In this document: positions 12,150 to 21,130 of the stretch, one piece after another
How the letters are laid out: every line of letters begins with the position of its first letter
Position numbering within the stretch: the stretch's first letter is position 1
Origin: Nymphaea colorata
Lineage: Eukaryota; Streptophyta; Magnoliopsida; Nymphaeales; Nymphaeaceae
Direction of reading: 5' to 3'
DNA length: 64,000 nt
Assembly: GCF_008831285.2 (NCBI RefSeq)
Contig: NC_045148.1
Coordinates: forward strand, 15,044,802-15,108,801
The notes under the pieces: model-generated
Told to the model about the DNA's origin: nothing
What the model saw: the letters and a program-made list of their open reading frames with translations, nothing else
The model's database searches: none
Made by a program: the position numbers and the translations under genes

Positions 12150-14636
12150 TGGTGGGAACCCTAGACCCGGCGTCGGTAAAATCTGCTGACCCGGTGTCGA
12201 TCCCCTTCTCAAGATCACTCGAGGGAGCCGTAAGCCCAAAACTTGGACAAGTTAATTACAAAAGTTGATCCAGCCGGACAGCAACCCCGACTTAATAGTT
12301 CCCTGGGTAAAGATACAAGTATGTTTTCCCGGACCCAAGGCTTAATTCCTACTACAACGCTTAGGGGATCAAGGCTTGTACAATCACGAGCGATACAAAG
12401 TATTATCTCACAGCTCACTCAACAATCACATACAAACCATTCATACAATCCCTAAGAACGGCCAAACCATGCCCTTTCCCTTTGGTGGTCTAGCTACCCA
12501 CAGTCGTGTCCTTGGCAAGGTGCCTTGGAGGGACTGCCGACGGTCGCAATTGGCTAAGCCTAGTTTGGAAATAAAAGTGCACCATAACCCTATGTTCTAT
12601 AGGATGTTTAGAAGTTACCTAGCCGACGAGAGATCGGCTTGATCAGCAAGTGATCCGAGACAAAACCAGTGGCAAAGCCACTCTCGGATATCTCAGCAAG
12701 GTGGTGACGAGATGGCTCGGCCCGCCTGGCCGAGGACGCTCGAATGAGCTGGTCGAGAGAGTCTCGGCAATGAAGGTGGCATTGAGGGATGTTGTCGGCT
12801 ACGACGCCTGGAGCAAGGGAGCTGCTGCTGGCCTCGGTCGGCCGAGTGTAACAGCAACGTGCAGGAAGAGCGGCCGGTAGGAGGCAGGGGCTCGGCCCGC
12901 CTGGCCGAGGTCGCCTTGGCGCCGGTGAGGTTGATCGGCTGCTGAAGGCTACGAGTTGCAGCAATAAGGCCGTGTGAAGTTGTCACTTGTTGGGCTGATA
13001 ACTCTGATCTGAACAAGAACAGCCTTGGAGATGAACCTATCTAATGGACTCCAAGGGGTAAGGCCGAGCTCGGAACAAGGAGGTGAGCTCGGTGAGGGTT
13101 TAGGTAGGCTAGGTTCGGTTAGGTGAGCTCAGTAGAGATTTGAGCTTGGATGGACTAGGTCAAGGTAGGTAAGTCACTGTAGCCTAGGTGGTTCGGTAGT
13201 GGGTTGGCTTGAGTAGAGCCAAGTGAAGTGGGGTTAAGGCAACGACTGGGCTAGTGATGGACTAGTCGGTTATGGTTTAGGGATAGGCTAAGGGTCATGC
13301 GATAGAAAGTGGATAGTTAAGCTTAAGAGTGATGGATACTAATGATGGGGGTCGGTTATGCTAAGGGTTAAGCCAAGAGACACGCAAGAGTGCAGGAAGA
13401 GCGCTCGGCCCACCTGGCCGAGGTCGCCTTGGCGCCGGTCAGGTTGATCGGAAGTTGTCACCTGTTGGGCTGATAACTCTGATCTGAACACGAACAACCT
13501 TGGAGATGAACCTATCTAATGGACTCCAAGGGGTAAGGTCGAGCTCGGAACAAGGAGGTGAGCTCGGTGAGGGTTTAGGTAGGCTAGGTTCGGTTAGGTG
13601 AGCTCAATAGAGATTTGAACTCTGATGGACTAGATCAAGGTAGGTAAGTCACTGTAGCCTAGGTGGTTCGGTAGGGGTTGGCTTGAGTAGAGCCAAGTGA
13701 AGTGGGGTTAAGGCAACGACTAGTCTAGTGATGGACTAGTCGGTTATGGTTTAGGGATAGGATAAGGGTCATGCAATAGAAAGTGGAGAGTTAAGCTTAC
13801 GAGTGATGGATACTAATGATGGGGGTCGGTTATGCTAAGGGTTAAGCCAAGAGACATGCAAGAGGGTAGGCTAACTAATGATGAGAAGTGGGGATTAAGG
13901 ACGAGGTAGAGGAGGTTATGGCATGAGGATAAGAGAGGTTAAGGCTAGAGTTAAGTGGAATGGGTTGGTTACAAGATGTAAAGGGCTAAGGGTGTGCGAA
14001 GAGGCTTCCTAGCTAAAAGAGGTGAATACGTACCTTTAATTCCTCAATTATGGCATGGAGTGGTGGGAAATGAGGTGAGTTATGACTCACGGTGGGGAGG
14101 CTTCAAGAGGGTTAATGATGAGAGGAGCTAAGTGGCCAGCTGAGAAGAATGTGACTTTTGAGTTTCTATGGGTTTAGGAACGGTAATAAGGAGGTGAAGG
14201 GGCTAACGGGTAAAGGGTAAAGGGGGTGAAGAGTGTGAATGAAGGGGATGAAGTGTTGTGGCTGGGGTGTAATGATGAAGATGACACTTGGCGTTAGGGA
14301 ATTAACTTACCTCTATGTGTGGCCAAGTGGACAGCTTCACTTGAGTGAGAAGCCTTATGTAACACTTGTATTGATGAAGGGAAGCCGAAGGGGAAGAAGA
14401 GGAATGAGCGCCAACGAGTTGCGTCCTCCTTTTCCGCTCATTAACTCACCACCGGGTCTGACTTGCCCTCCTTGACTTAGACATCAATCAATTCATTGTA
14501 AATGTTGCCAAGGGTAATTTGGGGATGAGCAAGGGGAATTGCGATAGCCGCTCGATGGATGCCGGAAGTGAGCAGCGGCCACTAGAACCACCGTCCGACT
14601 TGGGAATTCCGGCCGGCAATGGAACTCAGCCGTCCA
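12150..14636 (-). mobile_element. Gypsy-type LTR sequence (related to the 31878 LTR)
   Basis: The opening TGGTGGGAACCCTAGAC, then GTCGATCC, CTTCTCAAGATC and CGAGGGAGCC, follows the same plan as the LTR at 31878 (TGGTAGGACC, GTCGATCC, CCCAAGATC, GTAGAGGGTCC). Further in, CTCGGCCCGCCTGGCC parallels CTCAGCCCGCCTGGCT at about 32274. I therefore read it as an LTR of a related chromovirus, minus orientation. No coding domain is seen in it. Its inner boundary near 14636 is set only by the return of A-like sequence. Confidence 0.5.
12857..13861. repeat. ~0.5 kb tandem duplication inside the LTR
   Basis: The stretch from GTGCAGGAAGAGCG to CAAGAGACACGCAAGAG (about 12857-13390) is repeated at about 13391-13861 with small deletions. 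Both units contain GGTTTAGGTAGGCTAGGTT and ATGATGGGGGTCGGTTATG. The second unit lacks ~50 bp near its start. Confidence 0.9.
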
Positions 14637-14792
14637 TAGATCAACTGCATGGACAAAAAACTTGCATAAGTAACTCCCTCTATGAGGCACATATCATTTG
14701 TAGGAAAGAACAAGAATTTGCTTCTATTAGTGCATTCCATATGGTCTCTTCCACTTTAAGTCACTTTGTCATGTTTCTTCAATTTAATATGG
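14637..14792. repeat. A-like scrap inside the mosaic
   Basis: CAACTGCATGGACAAAAAAC followed by the TTGCATAAGTAACTC and CATATGGTCTCTTC blocks matches A 640-740 and the reverse of C near 61005. It also carries ~40 bp absent from A. The same CATATGGTCTCTTC block recurs at 19427, so this piece is out of order relative to copy A. Confidence 0.7.
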
Positions 14793-15239
14793 GGTCAACG
14801 CCTAGAGGCGTCGGTAGTAAAGGCGATCAGACCTTTTGGAACAAGTGATAGGTCAAGATCATGTTGTTCATTGGGAATTGAAGAGGGGAGAACGAACACA
14901 TTATCAAAATTCCAGCTGGGAGTGATCACTGAGTGAGGAAGAGAGATCAAAAGGAAAGGGGGCAGAGGTTGGGAATGGAATGTCAGATGAGCGGTTCATG
15001 CCTGAATGATAATGAATTTTGCACTCTTCCTTGTTTTGTTGCTAGCCTCAGCCAAAAAGGTACGAATGAAGTGACGGGCCCGCAGAGCGTGGTAGTAAAG
15101 GCGATCCTCTTCTCTTAGCGTGCATAGCTTGCATGCATGCCGCCTGAGGCACATCTCTCTTTCTTAGTTTCACGCAAAAAGCACTCGCAAAGCAAAGCTT
15201 CAGGGACAACTTTGACTTTCAGGACATCAAGGTTTGATG
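14793..15239. other. Unassigned stretch of the mosaic
   Basis: I see no coding domain. GTAGTAAAGGCGATC occurs twice (about 14812 and 15090). If the copia LTR is long, part of this belongs to its U3 region. Confidence 0.4.
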
Positions 15240-15960
15240 GAGCATTTCTTGAAAGAAAAGGACTTGATTGAAAAGTCAGGACTCATTATGGAAAAGTCAG
15301 GACTAACCATACCAAAAAGGTGATGGACAAGACTTTCTGTAAAGGTCATGACTTATTATGGAAAAGTCAGGACTAACCGTACAAAAAAGGTGAGGATTAA
15401 TTGCAATTCAATGCTCTTAGTGTTCACCATACAAAAAAAGTGAGTACTCATTGCAATTGTATGTCATTAGTACTCACTGTACAACAAAATGTCATTAGTA
15501 CTTTCCCACAAATTGTATGTCCATCAAAATGAGTGCTGACCATCAACCAATGCCATGAGTACTGACTATACAACAAATTTATGTCATTCTTGCTAATGGA
15601 AAGGTGATGAAAAGGTCAGGACTTGATTGAAAGGTCAGGACTCATTATGAAAAAGTCAGGATGAAATATCATTAGTACTCACTTGACCTTATTGAAAGGT
15701 CAGGACTCATTATGGGACTCATTATGAAAAAGTCAGGATGAAATATCATTAGTACTCACTTGACCTTATTGAAAGGTCAGGACTCATTATGGAAAGGTCA
15801 CGACTAATTGCAATGAAATGCCATTAGTACTCACTTGACAACAAAATGCCATTAGTACTCACTTGACAACAAAATGCCATTAGTACTCACTGTACAACAA
15901 AATGTCATTAACCATACCACAAAAGGTCAGGATTCATGACAATGTCATGAGATGCCATTA
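15240..15960. repeat. Degenerate tandem array, possible copia U3 repeats
   Basis: Two motifs alternate many times with imperfect spacing: GTCAGGACTCATTATG and CATTAGTACTCACTGTACAAC. One ~77 bp block is duplicated exactly (about 15640-15795). The array ends ~280 bp upstream of the TATA box of the copia element, so it may be the tandem-repeat part of its U3. The repeated GACTCAT core resembles a bZIP half-site. No spacer/repeat regularity of a CRISPR type is present. Confidence 0.7.
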
Positions 15961-16188
15961 ACCATACCAATCAAGATGCCATTAGTGTCCAAAATCCATG
16001 ACAATTGCAAATTGATGTTCTTCAAACAACCAAAAGCTTTGAATGCTTCGCTTTGGCTCAAAGCTCTATTCATGAGCCACTTTGATGAAATGCAAAGCAA
16101 AGTCATGTACGCTGACATGTGAGCTGACCTTGACTTTGAAAATGGCTCGTGACGTACAAAGCACTCGCAAAGCATAGGGCTTTGCTCA

Positions 16189-16200
16189 TGACGTGACGTT
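16189..16200 (+). promoter_or_regulatory. as-1-like double TGACG site
   Basis: TGACGTGACGTT holds two TGACG cores 5 bp apart, ~40 bp upstream of a TATA box. Another TGACGT-type core (GTGACGTAC) lies at 16149. TGACG pairs bind TGA-type bZIP factors in stress-inducible plant promoters and retroelement LTRs. The function here is inferred. Confidence 0.45.
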
Positions 16201-16239
16201 GGCCTAGCCTACTCAGTCTTTGATTTTGAGTAAGCATAT

Positions 16240-16246
16240 TATATAA
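16240..16246 (+). promoter_or_regulatory. TATA box of the copia LTR
   Basis: TATATAAG sits ~300 bp upstream of the PBS, the expected position for an LTR promoter. If it is used, the LTR must begin upstream of it, not at the nearer TGTTG at 16303. Confidence 0.5.
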
Positions 16247-16302
16247 GCAAAAGCAAGCTGCTGGTGTATCAGCATATAAGCAAGCTGCTGGTGTATCAGC
16301 AA

Positions 16303-16537
16303 TGTTGTAGTGGCCGCACGGTACGTACGGTGGAGGGTGTTACGGCGTTCAGAACCAGTTTAAGTGTGTTGACAATGAGGCAAGTTTTTGAATATTAAAG
16401 AACCTGACCCCTCTTTAATAATTTTAGATAACTTTCTGGTTTTCATTGTAATTATGTTGTTTACCCTAATTCTCCCTTAAGGGTTAGGGTAAGAGATTGA
16501 AAATTGAAATTACGTTTTTTCTTCTCTCACGTCAACA
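16303..16537 (+). mobile_element. Copia 5' LTR, right part
   Basis: The right edge is firm: GTCAACA immediately followed by the primer-binding site. The left edge is not. TGTTG at 16303 would give a 235-bp LTR with inverted ends TGTTG/CAACA. However, a TATA box and as-1-like sites lie upstream, so a longer LTR (perhaps from about 14861, also TGTTG) is possible. Just upstream, a 27-bp segment (AAGCAAGCTGCTGGTG...) is duplicated head to tail at 16251-16302. Confidence 0.65.
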
Positions 16538-16550
16538 TGGTATCAGAGCC
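16538..16550 (+). promoter_or_regulatory. Primer-binding site, initiator tRNA-Met
   Basis: TGGTATCAGAGCC is complementary to the 3' end of plant initiator tRNA-Met and directly abuts the LTR end. It fixes the element as plus-strand. Confidence 0.9.
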
Positions 16551-17295
16551 AGCGGCGGTGGCGTGATCCCATCTATTTTTCGGCAACTGGCAGACTTCCG
16601 GCGACTCTCTTTCCAGTGACTGTTAGACCTCCTTCTCTCCTCTATCGTCTTCCTCTTCTTCCTCTTTCTTCTCTTCTCCTTCTTCTTTCCTCTTTCTCCC
16701 GCTCGCTGGTTGGTGGAGTCTGATCACGCCCATGTGGAACGCGTGATCAGACTCCATTGGTGGAAAGTGTACAGCAGTCTCTATTGGTGGAACCTGTGCA
16801 GCAGTTTCTTTTTTTTCTCTCGTGGAGAAGGCTGATGCTGCTAGAGATGGTTGTCTGACACGGCTGATGGTGGAACAACAAGTGCTGGAGATGGCTGCTA
16901 TTCGTAGAGACTGGTTGCTGATCGTGGGAATGACCCATTGATGTTACTGATTGTGGAACAGCAAGAGGTGGACTTGCTGTTTGAGAGGTTGATGTGGGAA
17001 CAACAGAAGCAGCGGTAGTCTTGGGGCAGTAGTCGTCTGTAAGTCAATTCTTTGCAGCAGTCATTCTCAGCAAAATCACTTTTGTCTGTTAAGAGTCGTG
17101 TGGAAAGGGTGACTGCTGCCTATGTTAATAACGTCTAGGGAACCAACGGAAATTCTGTGATCTTTTCTTCCCTGCCTGCACGTACATATCATTTCTGTCC
17201 ATATAAAGTGAGTATATATATTCTGTTTTGATCTTAAATATGGAGCAGAGAAAAGAGACCATAAAAGTTCTGGGAGTCTTCTTTCATTTGGGTCG

Positions 17296-18440
17296 ATGGT
17301 GAAGTTGGATGGCACAAATTATGAAATTTGGTCTCGGGTCTTTATGATGTCTGTTAAGGGGGCACAGAAAAAAACATGTTATTGAAGAAGAGGAACCTCT
17401 AACTACGTCTGAAAAATATTCTATATGGGAGGAAGACAACAATAATGTTATGGCGTGGATTATGAATAGCGTGCAGGCACACATCCTACAATTGCATATT
17501 ATACCTCTGCCAAACAGATGTAGGAATTTCTGAAGCAAACTTACTCCCATGATAAGAATATGAGCAAAATTTTACAGGTTGAAGAAGATCTTCTCAAGCT
17601 CCAACAAGGTGATTTAGATCTGGCCCAATACTTTGCGTCGGTCAAATCAGCCTATGAGAGACAAAAGCTCTACGTCCCCCTTGTCAATCATGCTACAAAA
17701 CTCACTTTGAGCAGTACATGGTAGCCAAATTTTTAGCTGGGTTATCTCCTGAGTTTACATTGGCAAAAGCCCAAATGTTGACTGGGGCCGAAATTTCAGA
17801 CCTTGCTAAAGCCTATAATAGGCTTAGTCGTCTGGCGGTGACACTTACTCCATCCTCAGTGCACGTTCTGTGGAAGACTTGGACATCTAGAAGATAGATG
17901 TTGGAATAAACATGGTCGACCAATGATGCGAGGCTCTGAGTCATCACAGATCAAGGGTTCTTCTCATTTTCCAAAAGCCTCACATGTTGAAGATGATACT
18001 ACAGAACCAGCTGCTGAAAATATCACTGTTAGTATTAGCAAATCTGAGTATGAACAATTTCTTGCTCAGAAAGGCTCCTCTTCCACCTTGGCGTCTACGG
18101 TTGTGGGTGATTCTGCTTTTTCCACCACTATGCAGAACCAAGTTCCAGGTATGTCATGGATTATTGATTCTGGTATGTCATGGATTATTGATTCTGGAGC
18201 CTCCAAGCACTTCTGCAGTCAACCAAATTTATTCACTATGCTTCACCATTTTCCTCAACCTAGACAGGTGAAGCTTGCAGATGGGAGATTCTCTCCCATT
18301 GTCGGTTGGGGCAGTGTGAAAATTTCAGAATGTTTAACTGTGAATAATGTTTAACTGTGAATAATGTGTTGTTTGCTCCTGATTTTCCTACTCACCTTCT
18401 CTCAATTAAAGGGCTGACTCATGATTTGAATTGTAGTTAT
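17296..18440 (+). pseudogene. Copia gag and protease, broken
   Basis: Gag begins MVKLDGTNYEIWSRVFMMSV (UBN2 type), shifts frame at an A run near 17370, then gives WEEDNNNVMAWIM. After another shift come EEDLLKLQQGDLDLAQYF and FLAGLSPEFTLAKAQML. The CCHC zinc knuckle CTFCGRLGHLEDRC is at 17860-17901. The protease follows in the same frame, with the active-site DSGAS in SWIIDSGASKHF and then LADGRFSPIVGWG. A 24-bp tandem duplication (18148-18195) repeats the MSWIIDSG codons. A 17-bp tandem duplication (18331-18364) shifts the frame before FAPDFPTHLLSIKGL. The element stops near 18480: no integrase, RT, RNase H or 3' LTR is seen. Confidence 0.85.
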
Positions 18441-18479
18441 TTTTTACTTTGGTTCGTGTTGGTTTTAGAACTTGCAGAC

Positions 18480-18925
18480 TGGGAGGATCCGCCCAATCAC
18501 TGGTTTGCCTCAGCCAAGCCGAGCGTGTGACATTGCTTGACTTTAGGAACGGCTGTGGAAAATTGCTCTCCTTTGTCGACAGCAACCTCACGATTCTATG
18601 CGAGAGGTTTTGCTGCTGTCGTGGACAGGTTTTCCAAGGAGATCTACCGATGAATTCACATGAATCCGATTGGACTTCTACCAATGGATTCCGGCGAACC
18701 TTCTCAATTTCTCACCGTGAAAACAGTCCTCAAAAGCCGCGCGTAGTTCTTCATTTCCAGCAACGTTTCCTTTGGTTTTGGCATTCCAAAAGCTTACTAG
18801 GGACGAATTCCTCAAGGCTTGATTTTCTGCTCGAGAGGACGGGGACCAGGAGATGCTTCGGTGCCTACCTCGTCTCTTGCAGCCAGAGTCGATGCTCGAG
18901 TACTAGCCAGCTACTAGGTGGTCTT
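18480..18925. other. Unassigned stretch joined to the broken copia element
   Basis: After LQTGRI, near the point where copia integrase should begin, the sequence changes to GC-richer DNA without copia motifs. It is probably the inner neighbour of the deleted LTR that follows, for example leader DNA of that element. I see no domain. Confidence 0.35.
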
Positions 18926-19379
18926 CTCGCCCGAGGCCGAGGGTACTAGTCCAGCTTCTCGACTAGTCTTCTCCACCGGTGGTACTAGCCGCTTTCCACT
19001 AGTTTTTCCCTAAGTCTTCCCGAGACTTCAACCGACCTCTAGTCCTCCTCCGTGATCAAGGGGGCTGCACCGTGAAGAAGGAGCAATTCCATCGCGGGAT
19101 TTGTGCGTAGGATAAAGACAACAAGGGAGGTTTTCCAGCAACCTCCAAGCTCGTCTTCACGCCTATGTTGCTTCAACCAGAGCCACGCCTATGTTGCTTC
19201 AACCAGAGCCACGGGTTGTAGCCTTTGAGATTCCGATCACTGCCGGCAAGGCCGATGAGGGGAAGAGAGAAACTCCCACACGGGGAACAGAGACAACGAA
19301 CCAAACTTTGGCCTGGCCTGGCCTGGCCTTGGCCACTCCCTCAGCCATCGTCGGCCGAGACAGATTTAGGCTCGCATCA
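18926..19379 (-). mobile_element. LTR copy with ~0.7 kb internal deletion
   Basis: On the minus strand this starts TGATGCGAGCCTAAATCTG and matches 62891-62960. It then jumps to sequence matching about 63655-63990, so roughly 690 bp of the LTR is missing. At the jump, GGCCT is repeated several times. A 26-bp segment (GCCTATGTTGCTTCAACC...) is duplicated in tandem at 19161-19212 but single in the 63.7 kb copy. The right edge is followed by the GAAAA target duplication. Confidence 0.75.
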
Positions 19380-19765
19380 GAAAACAAGTTTTCCATGACA
19401 TTGTCGGCATGTGAAATAAGCATTCCATATGGTCTCTTCTACTTTAAGTCACTTTGTCATGTTTCTTCAATTTCTTCCTTTTCCTTCATAATTAGATTTT
19501 CACGTGTATAAGGAAAAAAAGAATGTTATAATACAGGTTTTCATACAATAACTTGCCTAAAGTCCACCTTGAACCCATATGACTGCAAACCTTCTACATC
19601 AAATGTGTGAAATATTTTGAGGGAAAAAATAATTTATAGGCACATCATAATTGTGGTACTCTCTAAAGCAATCGCCTGTTCCATAAAAAAAAAAAGTCAA
19701 AGACAAAGTGAAATTAAAACATAATAACATAATGGCATTAAAATCCTATATGAAAACTAGTTGGG
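19380..19765. repeat. A-like fragments right of the mosaic
   Basis: 19380-19405 continues copy A at about 2370 (AAAACAAGTTTTCCATGACATT). From 19424 to about 19765 the sequence matches A 690-1012 (CATATGGTCTCTTCTAC, CACGTGTATAAGG, ACCCATATGACTGC). The order is inverted relative to A, so copy B has been rearranged here. Confidence 0.8.
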
Positions 19766-19875
19766 AGAAATGCCCTTACAAACAAAGAAAGGTTTTTTTT
19801 TGAAATCCAAAGACCCACGACGTATTTGTAATTGGAGTACCTTTCTTTCAATGAATGGACATAGTATAGAGGATG

Positions 19876-19948
19876 GTCGGGATAGCTCAGCTGGTAGAGC
19901 AGAGGACTGAAAATCCTCGTGTCACCAGTGCCAATCTGGTTCCTGGCA
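19876..19948 (+). tRNA. trnF-GAA: Plastid-type tRNA-Phe (GAA), transferred copy
   Basis: This 73-base sequence matches the plastid trnF-GAA gene: acceptor strand GTCGGGA, D-arm AGCTCAGCTGGTAGAGC, anticodon arm GAGGACTGAAAATCCTC with anticodon GAA, and 3' acceptor TTCCTGGCA. The T-loop reads GTGCCAAT instead of GTTCAAAT, so the TTC core is damaged. The ~100 bp upstream also look like the plastid trnL-trnF spacer (for example TTGAAATCCAAAGACCCACGA). It is a nuclear plastid insertion and probably not functional. Confidence 0.85.
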
Positions 19949-20630
19949 TATGGTTCATGTATGGGCTAATGGTTATATGATATAACATGTATGGGCTAAT
20001 GGTTACCTCATACATTGGGCTATTACCACACTAACGGTATTGATAAGTATGTACATTATAGTAGAGTAAATTATATGTACAGTAATCTACTCTACTATAT
20101 ACATATATTATGATAGTGTAATCTGCCCAACTGTTGACAAGGTAATATGCATCTAATAGTATAACAGCTACTATGCCTAAATATAGTAGTTATTGTATAC
20201 AGTATACATTATATTAACCCCTACGACTAAGATACTCCAACCGTTCCTAAGACTTATTAGGCCATCAGGTAACGCGATCATGAGTTCTGTGATATAGGCT
20301 ATAGTAATTGATACAGTATAAACCCATATCATCATATAAGGTATTATGTAATATCTGATCATGTTATATACATCATATGTATATAAACCTCATGCCAGAC
20401 ATAGTGAACAGATTAGTTATACTTTATGATAGACTATACAATATAAGATGTAACATATTGGGAGTAGATGTTCCCAGTATATTCGGTTAGACCCGTATAC
20501 AGGCACTATGTACCATGGTTATGACTGTGTATATATATTACACTATTATGTTGGTCCCTATACACAATAGTAACCATGTACATAGTTAAAAGAGGCTATC
20601 AGGTAGTCACAGTTAAAAGAGGCTATCAGG
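19949..20630. other. Compositionally odd AT-rich stretch between plastid fragments
   Basis: It is dominated by words such as GTATAC, CTATA, TATAG and ATATAC, with an inverted repeat AGTAGAGTA ... TACTCTACT near 20060-20095. TGTATGGGCTAATGGTTA occurs twice at its start (about 19958 and 19988). A 27-bp segment (AGTTAAAAGAGGCTATCA...) is duplicated exactly in tandem at 20584-20637. No gene or known element is recognised. Confidence 0.6.
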
Positions 20631-20735
20631 TAGTCACTAGCCCCGCCTTCGGCATTCCCCTCCTTCCCCTCCTTGCGGTGAAGGTAACGACTTCAAGCAT
20701 AGCCAGCTCCTAGTGTGAAGGGCGGTGTGTACAAG
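20631..20735 (-). rRNA. rrn16: Plastid 16S rRNA 3' fragment, part 1
   Basis: Read on the minus strand it gives TTGTACACACCGCCCTTCAC, then the GGAGCTGGCTATG and GAAGTCGTTACCTT blocks, CGCAAGG, and GGCTAGTGAC, close to the end of plastid 16S rRNA. A 9-bp unit (CCCCTCCTT) is duplicated. It is interrupted by the MITE at 20736 and resumes at 21052. It is non-functional transferred DNA. Confidence 0.9.
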
Positions 20736-21051
20736 CTATGTCACACGAACTCTTCAAAAAAGGGGCCACACCCGTGTCGACAAGACACTGGTGTTGGTGT
20801 TGGTGCAGCTCCAACACGCACCCCAACCACATCCTTTTTTTCAAAATATTTTTCACTTTTTTTTCTTCTCTCTATCCCTTTCGTATAGTAATAAAAGTAA
20901 AAAGAAAGTACAGATTAAGCAAAGAAACAAGCTACAATTATATATATTACGAATACATGCATTTATATAAATATACACCCTCGCACCCAAATTTTTTGGG
21001 ATACGTCGCACCGACACTTGCATCCCCGCACCCCGCACTCATGTGACATAG
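20736..21051. mobile_element. 316-bp non-autonomous hAT-like element (MITE)
   Basis: The ends are CTATGTCACA... and ...TGTGACATAG, a 10-bp perfect terminal inverted repeat. The 8-bp target duplications are TGTACAAG (20728-20735) and TGTACAGG (21052-21059). The uninterrupted plastid 16S sequence reads TGTACAAGGCCCGGG at this point, so the insertion site is known exactly. Subterminal GTGTCGACA and GTGTCGGTGCGACG are typical of such elements. The interior is T-rich then A-rich, with no coding capacity. Confidence 0.9.
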
Positions 21052-21130
21052 TGTACAGGGCCCGGGAATGAATTCACCGCCTTATGGCTGACCAGTGATT
21101 ACTAGCGATTCTAGCTTCATGCAGGCAAGT
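21052..21130 (-). rRNA. rrn16: Plastid 16S rRNA 3' fragment, part 2
   Basis: This is the continuation of the 16S fragment beyond the MITE. The minus strand includes GCCTGCATGAAGC, CGCTAGTAATCACTGGTCAG, CCATA and GTGAATTCATTCCCGGG. The match to 16S stops just past GCCTGCATGAAG. Several transitions separate it from functional 16S. Confidence 0.9.

Larger units (their letters stand above)
12150..19379. mobile_element. Retroelement mosaic bounded by a 5-bp target duplication
   Basis: The left edge is TGGTGGGAACCC and the right edge is GGCTCGCATCA, so the outer ends are TG and CA as in LTR elements. GAAAA flanks both sides (12145-12149 and 19380-19384). Removing the insert restores AATCTGAAAACAAG, against AATCTAAAAACAAG in copy A, and both flanks carry the same G, which argues for a true target duplication. 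Inside are a gypsy-type LTR, an A-like scrap, a copia 5' part, and a deleted LTR. The inside has been rearranged since insertion, and more than one element is involved. Confidence 0.6.

Noticed and set aside
12608-13016. Ser/Pro/Arg-rich minus-strand frames
   Set aside because: They sit in the GC-rich part of an LTR, several frames are open at once, and composition explains them.
15240-15960. Regularly spaced repeats that could suggest a CRISPR array
   Set aside because: The repeats are degenerate, unit lengths vary, there are no unique spacers and the genome is a plant.
20631-21130. Mitochondrial 18S rRNA as the source of the rRNA fragment
   Set aside because: The word order around GGCTAGTGAC, CGCAAGG and the CTGCATGAAG block fits plastid 16S better; a mitochondrial copy of plastid DNA as an intermediate is not excluded.
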